A stretch of DNA of 64,000 bases. Origin: Mastigias papua. Its lineage: Eukaryota; Cnidaria; Scyphozoa; Rhizostomeae; Mastigiidae. How positions within the stretch are numbered: the first letter of the stretch is position 1; every line of letters starts with the position of its first letter. The stretch lies in assembly GCA_964019165.1 (NCBI GenBank), contig OZ025280.1, positions 8,612,428 to 8,676,427 on the forward strand, read 5' to 3'. Positions 9,890-21,069 of this stretch are shown here, one piece after another. The notes under the pieces are model-generated. The model saw only the letters and a list, made by a program, of their open reading frames with translations, searched no databases and was not told where the DNA came from. The position numbers and the translations under genes were made by a program.

Positions 9890-12120
9890 GAGAAGGGTTG
9901 CCATAAATTGGTGAGGATTATTTTGAATTCACCCTCTCAAGTTGCTTTGAAACGTCTTCGGCTTCAATTTCCCCGAATTCAAATAGATTTTGAGTCGCCC
10001 ATCGTTGCTTGGTCTTCTTATGTTGGGATTGTGTTTGGACTGCTTTATCTATAGGGTCTGTGATGTTTTCAGAGACTGAAAGGTTGGCTTCGTGTTCTGT
10101 TAAATCTAGCTCAGTAGTAATACTTGGAAAGTATTTATTAAATGCTTCAGCAATTCTCATGTTATCACTTATAATCTCTGCGTCTTCAGGGAGATTTATG
10201 GAATGAGAAATTTGTATTTTATTTGTCAAACTTGGTTTGATTTTTGTCCAGAATTTTCTCTTTTTTGCTAGATCACGAGTGTTTAGATTGAAGTTTTCCC
10301 TTCTTAATATTTCAGCGCATTTATTTGTCTGATGCTTGTATTTTCCAGTTGTCTTCTGTTTTATATTTGTTATACTTATGCTTTAGCTTAGACTTGTGTA
10401 TTATTGCTCTTCCGAGTTCTTTGGTCATAAATTGTCTATCATTAGCTCCAATGTACTTTTGCTTAATGGGAGCATGTGGATCGAGTTCTTTTATCAAGGC
10501 TATGTTCAAGTTGTCAAACGTTATGTTACGTGGTACTTTATTTATGGTGTCAGTTATATTGTCTAAAGTCTAATAATCTGCATTTATTATAATCTGTTTA
10601 CTCAATTATCATTGGACCCCTCCCTATATAGCCCCCTTTAATTATGGTTGGAATCATTTTGTGAAAATCAGACGATCCTGCTTCAAAGGCTGTTGCACTT
10701 TTACAGTTTTGTTAATCATATGTTAATCATATGTCAAGATTAGGTTGTTACTTTGCGGCTTTATTCGATGTATAGCATGTTGGGTCCTTTCACAAAATTG
10801 GCGAGGTTATAGCTCTCCATAAATTCGTTCAGAGAATCATCATCTGTTGCGCAGTGTAAGTCTCCTATCAATATAACATTTCAAACTTACTACTTAAAAA
10901 GTCTAAACTTTTCTTGATTTCATGAAAGAACTGTGCTTGCCGCTATGACAGTGGTCGATACAGAGGAATGACATACCACTTTCGCGTTTTGAGACTACTT
11001 TCTATAGGTATTGCTTCGGTGTCATCAGGGAAGCTATAGTCTTGGAGTTATCTTGCTGGATGACCTTCCTTTGCATAAACTAATAAATTACCTCCATGTT
11101 TATTATGATCTTATTTGTAAGCTATAATGTAACTGCCTATAATAAACTGGCTTATAGAGAAAGTTTCATCATGCTCCGCTTTAGCTATAGCAAGTACATC
11201 AAGACTACCTAATATAATGGGCGTTAATTGTTCAAGCAACAAGCTGTTCTTGTTTGCAATATGAAAACATTTTGGTTCACTGTGATTACAACTAATATCA
11301 TTGTGGGAATTTGACTCGAGGTTGCATGTATTGTTCTGGATAGTATTTGTTGCAGCACTGATACTATCGAAAGCTTCTTGTCTTATGTCATTTTAACTAT
11401 ATCATTTTTACATTATTAAAGATAAAGTTACATATCTTTTTTCGAAGAGGTTCTTCAAGGTGTAGAACATCATCCCTGTCTCATAAAGATTTCACCTTAC
11501 TTTTGATATTCTTTGCCAGCTGAATATTTCCTTTTTGATTAAGGTGGATACCATGCCTCCCTAAGTGCTCCATGTGGATGGTAGTTTGACGTAAGATATT
11601 ACATCCTACGTGTGGTAGCATATCATTTATTTTCATTGCTTTTGTTATTATTTTTGGTTTGTCCTGTTACAAAAGTTTTTGCGATATCACAATAGTATGA
11701 TGTGGTAGACTTGCACGAAGCTTTTCAGCCCATTCAGCTTCTCAACTATTTCTTTAGGCTTTTACGATCATTCGTTCCACTAATTAGGAGAATCTTTTCT
11801 TGAATCTTCTTTTGTAGTGGTTTTAATTAGTCGAACATGTCTTCTGTTGTTCCACCTTGAAGCTCTATATTCTCATGTTGTATCAAGGACTAAGAATTCG
11901 CTTATCTATAATTAGATATCACACGATCACCAGTGCTACGGATTGTATTCATCCATTTCCCTTGGGAGATTGTCTATTGTGCTAAATTTCCGTTTGAGCA
12001 TCATCTTTTCCTGAACTTTGAGATGAGGATTTTCTACAATTTATGCTAGTATGAGGATTTGCTTTTTCTGCGACTTCATTGCTTAGTACTTCTGTCACCT
12101 TTCATTTAAGCACAGTTTAC
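9890..12120 (-). pseudogene. LINE 5' portion: SGNH-like ORF1 end, endonuclease, pre-RT linker
   Basis: Minus-strand reading, from high to low coordinates. A degraded SGNH-like domain comes first (LLISGTNDRKSLKK near 11,790; RHGIHLNQKGNIQLAKNI near 11,540). Then an AP-type endonuclease (LDVLAIAxAEHDETFSISQF near 11,190; HGGNLLVYAKEG near 11,100; ILIGDLHCATDDDSLNEF near 10,860). Then the linker before the RT (NIALIKELDPHAPIKQKYI near 10,500; RIAEAFNKYFPSI near 10,150). The RT itself is absent, and the similarity ends at about 9,890. Frames shift often. The SGNH-like domain and EN order is that of CR1/L2-like LINEs with an esterase-type ORF1. This copy is separate from the one at 13.4-15.2 kb because the same domains occur twice. 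Confidence 0.78.
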
Positions 12121-13370
12121 GTTGTCTTTAATGATTTTCACGTATTGGTGTGCGTGTAATTAATGAATTCTTTGTAAATCTAATATCCGAACGTTGTCCA
12201 TCGTATGATCCATTGTTGCTCTCCTATTATATGACTAAATGCAAGAGCATGCTAGGTGCTCCATATGGGGCTTTGCATGAATGCGTTTTGGTTTGCTTAG
12301 ATTTTCTCCAACATTCCTTGTTACTTTTTCTTGATTAGGCATATTGTCCTTCGACTTGTTATTCTCTATTTTGAGTTAACAATTCGCCTCCATTAGTTTT
12401 CATTCTTTTTCCTTGTCAAATCATTGAAGCTATTTAGAGCCTGCATATCATCAGCCAAATAAGAAAAAATATCTAAAAATGCCATAGAATCAGTGTTTTG
12501 GGAAGTTCTAATCGAGAATCCTTCCGTACGCACGTCTCAACATAGAAGCAGCCATTTCAAGATTTTTCAGGCGTATTTTTAATCTTCATATGCTCATATA
12601 AACTTCCAGGGCTTTCAAGAATTCGAGAAATCCAAGTATCATCACTTTGACATTCGCACCTGGATGCTTCAGCAAGTAACTTGTTTCGACATTCTGAGGG
12701 CTTGCTATCATAATTAGTTTGATCTGATAATATAGAGCAGTCTTCACCTATTGTCTGCAAGGATTCTTTGCTCCAATACTTGGTGTGAAAAATCTTCCCA
12801 GTAGTGCGCATATTTCGTATTATCGTGATTGTCATGCTGCAGGTTAGGCCCTTTGCTCTCTGAATTGCCTTGAGAATAGGTTCCACTCTAGGACGTTGTT
12901 TTGCTTTGAAGTTTGTCCTTATTTCTGTAAGGACCATGTCCTCATTATCCTCAGAGCGATACATTACTGCAGTATTCGACAATACTTCATACTGTTCTTC
13001 TTCATTTCCAGAAGGTTAATAATCAGTGATCAGAGCTGTGTTATCCTCCATCATCATCTACAGTATCTTACAACTGTTGTATACATGTACTCTTAGGTTC
13101 CTAATAAACGTCCCGGGAAGCTTATTAATTTTTCGATTTTTTTCCGACCACCCAGACCTTATAAGGACCCCCCGTTTATTAATTTCCGAACATTTGACAA
13201 ATGAGGTTGTCCTTTTTTTCTTCAACTTTTACAAATGGCTTGTCTTTCTATGTTCCATTAATATATCTGAGATATTTTTTATGCTTACAATATATACATA
13301 GATTTTCATGCAGTATTTGGCTTATATTTCTTATTCTTGGGTTATCTTAAAAACTGTTCTTATTATTTTC
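12121..13370. other. No recognised gene; one unassigned 141-codon ORF
   Basis: The minus-strand ORF 12,557-12,982 is rich in Lys, Arg and Ser, with a Cys/Trp patch near its end. It matches nothing I know. It lies between two LINE fragments and may belong to one of them. The rest is T-rich, with a 'tttttttcc'-type run near 13,140 and no motif. Confidence 0.4.
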
Positions 13371-15240
13371 TCTTGGTAAGTGAAGTCCGATACTATTGAA
13401 AGAATGTAAGTCCGATACTATTGAAGGAATCTGGATAGCCGGTACAATGTTAATTTCTCCCAAGAGTTTGGAAGATGATTGGTCGTTGATTAGCACCAAG
13501 AGACCTCTTGAGATAGATGACATATCAAGCCTATGTGTTTCTTTGTAGCCAGGTATATTATATTAAACTTGCCTTTTGGAAAAGGGCTGTCAAGTTTTTT
13601 TCAGCAGAAATAAGTACATCAATAGCGTTATCAATTAGTCCCATTGTGTTTTCAAATTTATTCCTAAGTTAATTGATGTTTTGATATCCTATTGCTACAT
13701 TCTTTTCGTGTTTCCTGTTTTAAACAGTGGATCATAGGCATCCAGTTTGATTCGCTTGTTGATGTGAATTTAAGTGAGAATCACCAATACGTTCATCAGC
13801 CCCTACCTCAGCAGACGTTTCCACATGACTTCTTGGACGGGTTGGCCTGTTACGTAGATAAATGTTGATAAAATCTATAAAATTTCGTGCGAGTTGTGAA
13901 TTCCCTTTCATCCCCAATCCATCTTTCGATATATTATCATTGTCTATAACATGACTACTTTCATCTATATAATGGTTCTGAATCTGTCTTTTCAATTCTT
14001 GTTCTTTCTTTGTGAATTTGCCATCTTTGTCCTTTCTCAATATTGGTATCAAAATGGCAATTCCAGTGCTGGAGAGTTCTTCATGAATGATCCAACGGCT
14101 TTATCGATTAATTTTATGGTGTCATTGCCATCGTTATATCATTTGTTCCAGAGATCTTAATAACCAAGTCTGGATTTCGTCTAAGAGCGGATTTCAGATA
14201 ATCCAGGATATCTTCAGTTTTTGCACCTGAATGATGTTTACCCACACCTTTCGTTTGTTGTAGCTCAGGACTGGATCATTGATTCCGTTCAGCATTGAAT
14301 CTGCAATTATTGTAATCCTTTTCCTTTCCTTTTCAGCTATGCTATCGTTGAAATCATTGGTGTTATCAGTAGGAAGACTTTTACCACTTTCAAGGCTTTG
14401 CACTAGGGCTGTGTCTCCATTCTGGGGGCATGTATGTCATTTGTATCAGTCTTTTGCGGTGTTTTTGCTTGTTTTGCTCTTTGCCTTTTTCCTGACATGT
14501 TGTTATCAGTTCCCTGACGGTTTGATGCTGTAGTGCCAGAATAGTGCCTTTTGTCTTGTCGATTAGCTGTTTAAATTTTATTGTTGTTACTATTGCCGAT
14601 GGTATTGTTGCTATTGTTCAATGACTGTTCCAGCACTGGTGGTTCTCGTTGGCCTAAATTTGAACCTATTAAACGCTTAATGATTTTTTTGCTTTTCATC
14701 GAGTTGTCTTTCGAGTGAGCAAATTCTAGCTTCCAGAATTGAAACGATACTTCTATAGTAAGCCCCATTTTCTATGTACTGATGTTGATTTATATTGCCT
14801 TTATTCAATTCAGCTCACAGATTTTAAAGGGTAGAACTAGGTCGGCAATTGAAGTTGATACCTGCTGCTTGAACTCGTGATGTTCCTTTTGGAAAGATAT
14901 GCCCTCTTTCAGCTTCGAGGTAGAATCACTGTCACATGCATCATCTATGATGACTTTATTGAGCTCATTAATGCACGATGTTTTCTTTCCTCGATACATG
15001 GTTTTATAAGTTGGTTCACTCTGAATGGCCGACTCAATCAAGGACATGGTCTTGCTTTCAGCCACCAATGCTCAGTTGGACATCTCTCAACTATATTTGC
15101 ATAATTCTAACCCTTACTTTTTTGTCTTTAACTCCTCAAGTATCCCAATAACAATCGCAACACATTGAGTATCATCTCTCTCCACTGTTTTGACTTCATT
15201 CGTTGAACCCATATCAGAATTCACTGCTCGATCCGCCATA
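13371..15240 (-). pseudogene. LINE 5' end: ORF1 with coiled coil and SGNH-like domain, then start of endonuclease
   Basis: Minus strand. A start codon at about 15,238 opens MADRAVNSDMGSTNEVKTVE. An acidic/Lys-rich region and a likely coiled coil (around 14,770-14,600) follow. Then comes an SGNH-hydrolase-like core: ITIIADSMLNGI (around 14,320; block I, D-S in the usual G-D-S position) and the C-terminal SQDGLGMKGNSQLARNFIDF-like block (around 13,900). After a short gap the endonuclease begins: INxLRNKFENTMG, LISAETKLD-like and KGKFN..PGYKETHRLD (13,690-13,480). Stops and frameshifts are present. This is the same LINE type as 9.9-12.1 kb, and it abuts a plus-strand RT head-to-head at about 15,245. 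Confidence 0.8.
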
Positions 15241-15244
15241 ATTC

Positions 15245-16396
15245 GTAAAATTAATGAATACCCGAAAGAAGGAAAATGCTGATGTAACCCCAATCTTAAA
15301 AAAGGATGATAAATGTGAATTATGGGCCAATAAACCTCCCTCCAACAATTTGCAAAATATTTGAATGTTTAAGTCATAGACAACTATCTGAATATATTTG
15401 CATGCTTTTTTCTCCGCTATTAGGATGGTTTAAACAAAGGTACAACACACAGCATGTCTTGTTGAACTTTCTACAATCTTCCAAGGACAGCATAGATAAT
15501 AAGGTGCTTGCTGGGACAGTATGCATGGATCTGTGAAAGGCTTTTGATTGTGTAAACCATTTTCTTCTATTATCAAAATTGAATGCCCATGGACTAAATT
15601 TGGATGCTCTTCAGCTCAAAAGAAACCACCTCGCAAATAGAAAGCAGAGAGTAAAGTTAGACAGCTCATACAGTAAATGGGAGAAAATACAAATAGGATA
15701 TATTTATATTACATTTATAATAAATTTATAAATGACATTTTCTGTTTTAAAAATCACGCAAGACTTTGAAACTATGCTAATGACACTGCTGTCTTTGCCT
15801 GTCATCCAGATCTGGGAATTGTTATCGGGCAATTAGAAGATGATGTCTCTGTGATTGTAAATTTTTTTTTGATAATCTCTTGAAACTCAATGGTGAAAAA
15901 TGTCGTCTAATGGTGTTTTGGAATAAAAGCACAGAAACAACAATTAAAATTTGCAACTCAGAAATTAAGGAAAGTGACTTGGAAGAAACGCTGGGAATAG
16001 CTATTGACAAGAAATTAAATTTCAATCAACATATTGAGGACTTATATAGATAGGCGAATCAAAAGATTCATGCACTTGCTCGCGTGTCAAATTATATTAA
16101 TCCTGTCAATCAGTTAACTAGAAATCGGAAATTTTTTTCATCCGTTCACAATTTACTTATTGTCCACTAGTAAATGGTGTTTAGCGATAGGGTAACTAGT
16201 ACAATACCATATCGTTCTTTTCAAAAAGCACCACGGCTGGTGTGCAAAAACAGTAAGTCAAAGGTAGAAAATCTGAAAGAAAATATGTGACCATTCATCA
16301 GCACAATCTGCATTTGCTAATGATTGAAACTTTCAAAACAAAATATAATCTAAATCCAACATTTATGAAAGGCACTTACTGAGAAAGGTATCCAAT
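15245..16396 (+). pseudogene. LINE reverse transcriptase, first part (interrupted by Penelope)
   Basis: Plus-strand frames begin with ADVTPILKKDDKC and continue through PINLPPTICKIFECLSHRQL, QHVLLNFLQSSKDSIDN, motif A AFDCVNHFLL (15,540), a damaged QG..LGP region, the YANDTA motif (15,770, replacing the usual FADDT), NLLKLNGEKCRLMVF, LGIAIDKKLNFNQHI, and then HQHNLHLLMIETFKTKYNL (about 16,300). Multiple stops make it non-functional. The reading continues at 17,557 with NVKTANYGIENIQ...LWVSLPEEIKDSDS, so a Penelope element sits inside it. The boundaries carry the 8-base duplication TATCCAAT. Confidence 0.87.
16389..16396. repeat. Left target-site duplication of the Penelope insertion
   Basis: TATCCAAT, repeated at 17,552-17,559 on the far side of the Penelope element. 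Removing the element and one copy rejoins the two LINE halves. Confidence 0.75.
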
Positions 16397-16462
16397 ACAT
16401 GAAAAGTCTGTCGGTACTACAGAGCTTCACTATAGCACGTAAAAGCGGGAACATTCTTTTAG

Positions 16463-16503
16463 CATACTGAAAGCTTTTTACGTCCAACAATCGTCAGAGT
16501 ATG
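16463..16503 (-). ncRNA. Hammerhead-ribozyme-like motif, copy 3
   Basis: Minus strand: CAUACU / AGUAUG forms a perfect 6-bp stem I around CUGACGA (complement of 16491-16497). The self-complementary AAAGCUUU (16470-16477) is the stem III region. The GAAA element reads UAAAA here, a change expected to reduce or abolish cleavage. Confidence 0.55.
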
Positions 16504-16719
16504 AAACATCGGATAGCGACCGGATGGTGAACCGACATATATAGCCAGATGCGGGTACACGTGATATGATGAATAATGCGTTTATTTGACCATATGATTG
16601 TCCATATGATTGGCCATTTAGCTCCTATTCACCATTGTTTACTTGAAGAGTCCAAATGAGAAAATGAGCTGTTTCTGTTTACATACGACTGGGTTTTGAG
16701 TCTTGATGTAAACCGATTC

Positions 16720-17480
16720 TAAAACAGCTAAATGAAAGGACCATTTTGCTTGCCCTATGATCCGAAAACTATCGTCTGTGTATGTTTTGGTGCATTCAGG
16801 ATTTGTAATAAGATGTTATCCTATGGCCGAATCACTTTTCATTTTAGAAATAGAGTTTTTACACATACGAAGTGGCTGTTTTCTTGTTGTAGTGTTTTTC
16901 GTCCTGGTGCTCGTGGGTACATGTTGTTTTGTTCTGTCTGCTAGTCTCTGCGTGGTGCACCCTACATACCGAGCTTCACATCGGCATGAAAATCCGTAAA
17001 CTACGCAACTTTTTTGAGTGGTAGGAACGCTGTCTTTTTTAGTAGATGGTAGCATGGCCCTAGTATTATAAACCGCACGGGGCTTCACAGTATAGAAGCA
17101 AGATTTAATGGCTTTATTAATTTTTTTTCCAAGTTTTGATGAAACATTTCCAATCCAGGGCAATTTTAGGGAAACCGAGCACTTTTCAGGACCAAACTGT
17201 TTTTCTGAGGAAATGTTGGCTAGTTTCTCCTTAATGCAAGAAATAAGGACATCTTCTGGATATCCATTGTCAAAAAGCAGGTGTTTTCTTGTGTCCAGCT
17301 CAGAATCTAACTTGGTTTTAGAGCAAATCATAAGTGCCCTATGAACTAAAGTTTTTATAAGGTTGATTTTCCATGCTTTTGGGCTAAAGGAATTCCAACG
17401 GATGTGTTAACCAGTAAACGTTGGTGTCCTGTAAATTCTGGTGAGAAATCCTGTGCCCCCTTTCTCCACCGAAACATCTA
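16720..17480 (-). pseudogene. Penelope-like RT C-terminus plus GIY-YIG endonuclease
   Basis: The minus-strand ORF 17,331-16,816 (171 codons) continues beyond both ends in other frames. Its N-terminal half (LDTRKHLLFDNGYPEDVLIS...SLKLPWIGNVSSKLGKKINK) is the Penelope RT thumb/linker. From about 17,020 comes CVVYGFSCRCEARYVGCTTQ...LADRTKQH, a GIY-YIG nuclease start with a Cys-rich lead-in (VYGFSC for the usual VY.I.C; YVGCT for the usual YIGET) and the Arg of the R..H segment. The tail (HLITNPECTKTYTDDSFRIIG) is in the next frame. The RT catalytic YxDD region is lost to truncation. Confidence 0.85.
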
Positions 17481-17551
17481 GAAAATTCTAGGAGTTGTCG
17501 GACCAAAAAGCTTCCAGTATTCTAACAGAATGTTCCCGCTTTTTTGTGCTA

Positions 17552-17900
17552 TATCCAATGCAATTTGAGATGTAAAAATCATTTGCAATTCCCGAATGTC
17601 AAGACAGCAAATTATGGAATTGAAAATATCCAGTAGATATGTCACAATTTATGGGTCTCACTACCGGAGGAAATTAAGGACTCTGACTCACTAACTGATT
17701 TTAAACAAAAAATAACATCTTGGAAAGGAAGTACTTGCTGCTGCAGATTGTGCAAAGTTTTTGGTACTGGACTAGGTTTCATGTAGATTTATTTTTTCTC
17801 GTAAAGGAAACTGTATAATACTTCTAAGTGTTGTTTTGCTTTGTTACCATTAATTAGCTTATTAGTTATAGTTGTATCTGTACGCCAAAATTAAAGAGAG
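17552..17900 (+). pseudogene. LINE reverse transcriptase, C-terminal part
   Basis: Resumes the LINE of 15.2-16.4 kb: CNLRCKNHLQFPNVKTANYG, then LWVSLPEEIKDSDSLTDFKQ (about 17,660) and a CCCRLCKVF ending, the typical W-x-SLP-x-x-I...F-x-x-x-I...C-x-C tail of Jockey/CR1-like RTs. The 3' UTR ends near 17,900. The first eight bases are the second copy of the Penelope target duplication. Confidence 0.85.
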
Positions 17901-18169
17901 TGTAAATTAAGAAACAAAGCTACCCTAAACAGAAATAAAGCAGGTCTATTAGATTTCTATTTGAAATGTATTGCAGTTGAAGTCCCAGCCTGGTTTGTCG
18001 ATGACGGTCCGTCCATAACGGCCATTTTTATTCCTGAAATTTTACCTGAGAAAGAAAAGCTTGCTTCCTCTTCTTCTCTAATAATATTTATCCACATATA
18101 TCTCTCAGCATGAATGCATGAAAATATAATTGACGTATATACGTAATTTACAATATAACTTAAATAAAC
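17901..18169. other. No recognised gene
   Basis: A short open stretch after an attgcag at about 17,972 reads VEVPAWFVDDGPSITAIFIP, but it matches nothing I know and has no clear donor. Otherwise AT-rich. Confidence 0.35.
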
Positions 18170-19060
18170 AATCCTGCTAGATGCGATGCAAAGTCAATAA
18201 GTGCTGCTCGTCCTAAAGAGCGTTCATTTGGGTTAATTTCATGTGTAAAAAGCACATTTTCAGTTTTCCTTGGATGCACAATTTGTGGGACTATTTCTTA
18301 CTTGGAGAGGTATCTCAGTCCATAATTTAGCCACGGGATAGTGAAAGCACCTTCTAGACAATTCTAGGTTTTGCTTTGATATATGTAATGTCATGACTGT
18401 TTCTTGTCTCATATGCAGATGCCTGAGATCTCAGGATGGATTTCCTATGAAGACCGTCAGGGTATAAGTTATCCATTATAGGCTTGTCACATTTATAAGT
18501 TTAGGGACTGATAGAAAATTGCACTGCCACCAGTCTGTTGAAAGTGTGTTTTCACTTGGCGTACGAACCCTCTCTTGGAGGTGGTGCAAACGGTCCAATG
18601 TTGTATCAGATATGTTACCCCATAATTCGTTTTTGCATCATGGATAACATTCCACATGAGCTCTGTAGACCTGTCTCAGCCCGATTTTTGAATTAAATAT
18701 TTGCAAGTTTGCAAGTTGAGAATAGCCTAAATTATATGTTGTCCTTGACTCTGTTGTATTATTCATTCCCTGTTAAAGTTTCAGCCCCTGCTAGCCTAAA
18801 GTATTTTACTTTCTGAGCCCTTCTTATCGAATCATCATCTATCTTTAATTGCAAGGCTTTTCGGCTACTGTTAAGTTGCCTTCTGTCACCCACAATCAGG
18901 AGTTCAGATTTGCTAGCGTTGTGGCTAAGCTTGTTGCTTCGCATCAACCCTAAGATATTGGCTAATTTTCTTTTTTGAATTATCACAGAATCATTTAATA
19001 CCCTCTTCTTAATATGTCACGGAAATATTATTTGCATACTTATTGGGAAGACATGCTAAG
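18170..19060 (-). pseudogene. LINE reverse transcriptase C-terminal remnant
   Basis: The minus-strand ORF 18,986-18,759 reads NKLSHNASKSELLIVGDRRQL and then LKIDDDSIRRAQKVKYF, the part after the RT palm of CR1-like LINEs (N-K-L-x-x-N-x-x-K-x-E). Lower coordinates carry a decayed Y-x-TR-N...KAKPRI...LSLSRG block, the usual end of such proteins. No catalytic motif remains. The fragment is 5'-truncated near 19,060. Confidence 0.68.
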
Positions 19061-19790
19061 ACAGTGTGAAAAAATCATTTACATTAGTGATGATCAACAG
19101 GGACACAAGGCAGGACCCCTCTGTGATTCTAGATGTTAGCAAAGCCATGAAAGTATACCCATATCAAATAAGTTATTGGCAAAATAGTCGGTTTTGGTGT
19201 TTGAAGATGATTTTTGATAGGTGTTATCTTTCAATTCGGTAGATTTGCATGTTATATTTTATCTATGTAAAAGACCTTTTTCTCCTGGTTAGGTTTTTTG
19301 TTCACATTTAAGAATGCACAAGTTATTGTTTTCAGTACTCTTAAACAAGGAGTATAATAGTATTGAAGCTCAATTTAAAGCAATCTTTGATTCATTTTTT
19401 TATGGATCTTCAAAGTGTCGATTATCCTTTCTCATCGAAGCTTTAATTTCTTAGCACCCAAAAAGATCGTCACTCTGATTTAAGACCTGAGGCAAATACT
19501 ACAGCCGATGATGCTGACCTTGTATCCCTTTGGGTCACTGCTTTAGTTGCTCAGAGAGTTCGGTTGTTCCAGTCCATTGTCTCTCACCACATAAATTTGA
19601 CTTACGTGCAGGTATTGCTGTTACTGATATACTATGAATCTAAGATCTTAAGTTACTTCGACGACTGGCTTAGGTATTGAAAGATACATTCACTCAATTA
19701 TAGCAAATTGCAATTGACTGAAGTCTGAATCCATTAAGAGTGATAGGGTTTGGTTACTGAAAGATGCCCATACTTTGTTGGGCTATACTT
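19061..19790. other. No certain gene; one splice-bounded open segment
   Basis: Non-coding except 19,455-19,611, which is fully open for 52 codons between a good acceptor (tttcttag) and a donor-like gtattg. It is discussed as a finding and its family is not recognised. Confidence 0.4.
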
Positions 19791-21069
19791 CAGCAGGTTC
19801 TAATGCAAAAGCAGAGATCAGCAGAAACTGCAAGAATCCGCCGCACTTTGAGATTTAGATCATTGTGGTACACTCTTTAAGTGCCTTTCTTCAATGTATG
19901 TTTAGCATTGGTCAACCAGCTTAAAATCTTTCCTCTCTGGAGAAGTTTATCTTAGCGTACCAAATACATATTCTTAGCCAGAAAGTGGATTTGTCATAAG
20001 CATACTGAGTCTGCGGCAAAATACGCTATGCTCATAAAGCAAAAAGATTTTATCAGGGAAAGGCATTTCAAATATGTTTGGTGTAGTCTAATGGTGTTGA
20101 AGTACAGACAACATTTACAGGGAAGCTTGAGTGAATTTTGTGGGTAAATGCTCACTAGTAGAAAGTATTTTGGAACTTCCGGCAGGCATCAATGATCTCG
20201 TAATGTACATGCTAGTTCCTCTGGGAAACGGACGTTAGTGTGATGCTTGAATGGTTATTGTACATGCACCACTATTGGATATGTCAGATAAGATGAAACA
20301 ATCCTTCTACTATAGTTTGAGAAGTGCTTTACTGAGAGTTCCTTGTGAAGACCAGTTGATTATCCTTGGAGACTTGAATGCTCGTGTTGGAAGGGATTTA
20401 GAGATCTTAATAACATTGTGAGAAGACAGCACGAGCACTTTGAGCAGTTATTAAATCTACCTCATGCTGTTAACTAGCAGTTCCTAGAATCCACTTAGTA
20501 GTAGTGTAGGAAGAACTATCTTGCTCACCTACTCATAGAGATTTTTCTCAAGCTGTAGTTTAGCCGAATGATGAAACGTACCCATTGATCAATGGCATTA
20601 ATGTCGAGGCCCTTATATATGCTGGAGAAAAGAGATTCCATCAGCTGCATAAATTGTCTGCGAGGTCTGGATCTACCAGAATGTACCATGCACTAATGGT
20701 TGTAGTTTTCAGGTCGAAAGGATGCAGGGGCAGTCGTGGCAATGTCAGAGGGATTCATTGTTGCTTGTAAGTCGTAGAGTTCTTTGTCAAAGTATACTGG
20801 GTAGATCGGTGAAACATGAAATTGGCAGTGTTCTACCTGAATCACATTCCGACTTTATATCAGCAAGCGGAACAGTGCACATAACATTTTCTGTTACCAG
20901 CTCCAGAAAGGTGTATCTAAGACAATATGCATGTTTTTTCAAATTTTTTACACCTACCTACTGTCAATCACAGAGAACCAGGGCTGGTGATTCCCAACTG
21001 TTCCCTGCACCGTTAGACTTTGTTAATGGTAGGTGTTCCATGATACAGGTATTGTTGCTCGAAATTTGA
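19790..21069 (+). pseudogene. LINE endonuclease and start of reverse transcriptase
   Basis: The plus strand carries a decayed AP endonuclease and RT of the type often mislabelled 'craniofacial development protein 2-like'. Seen are LPAGINDLVMYMLVPLGNGR (about 20,175), VIVHAPLLDMSDKMKQSFYY, LIILGDLNARVGRDLE (about 20,355; the ILGD-x-NARVG catalytic block) and then the RT opening VVVFRSKGCRGSRGNVRGIH (about 20,700; for K-KG-x-x-x-x-C-x-NYRGI). GSVLPESHSDFISASGT (about 20,840) stands for LPESQCGF. Frames change several times. RT motifs A-C are absent, so the copy is 3'-truncated, ending just before the APEH exons. Confidence 0.78.

Larger units (their letters stand above)
16397..17551 (-). mobile_element. 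Penelope-like element, 5'-truncated, with inverted end
   Basis: A 1.15-kb element read on the minus strand. Its 3' terminal repeat lies at 16,397-16,720. Its far end, 17,490-17,551, carries an inverted copy of the first 60 or so bases of that repeat (shared 'agcgggaacattct' and 'agaatactggaagcttttt'-like text). Between them lie the C-terminal RT region and a GIY-YIG domain. Inverted flanking pieces with a truncated 5' end are known for Penelope. The insertion splits a LINE and is bounded by TATCCAAT. Confidence 0.87.

Noticed and set aside
12557..12982. 141-codon ORF as a possible host gene
   Set aside because: No motif and no splice context; it lies between LINE pieces, so a gene call is not supported.
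20722..21069. 115-codon ORF as an independent protein
   Set aside because: It is the decayed opening of the LINE RT (GSVLPESHSDF for LPESQCGF).
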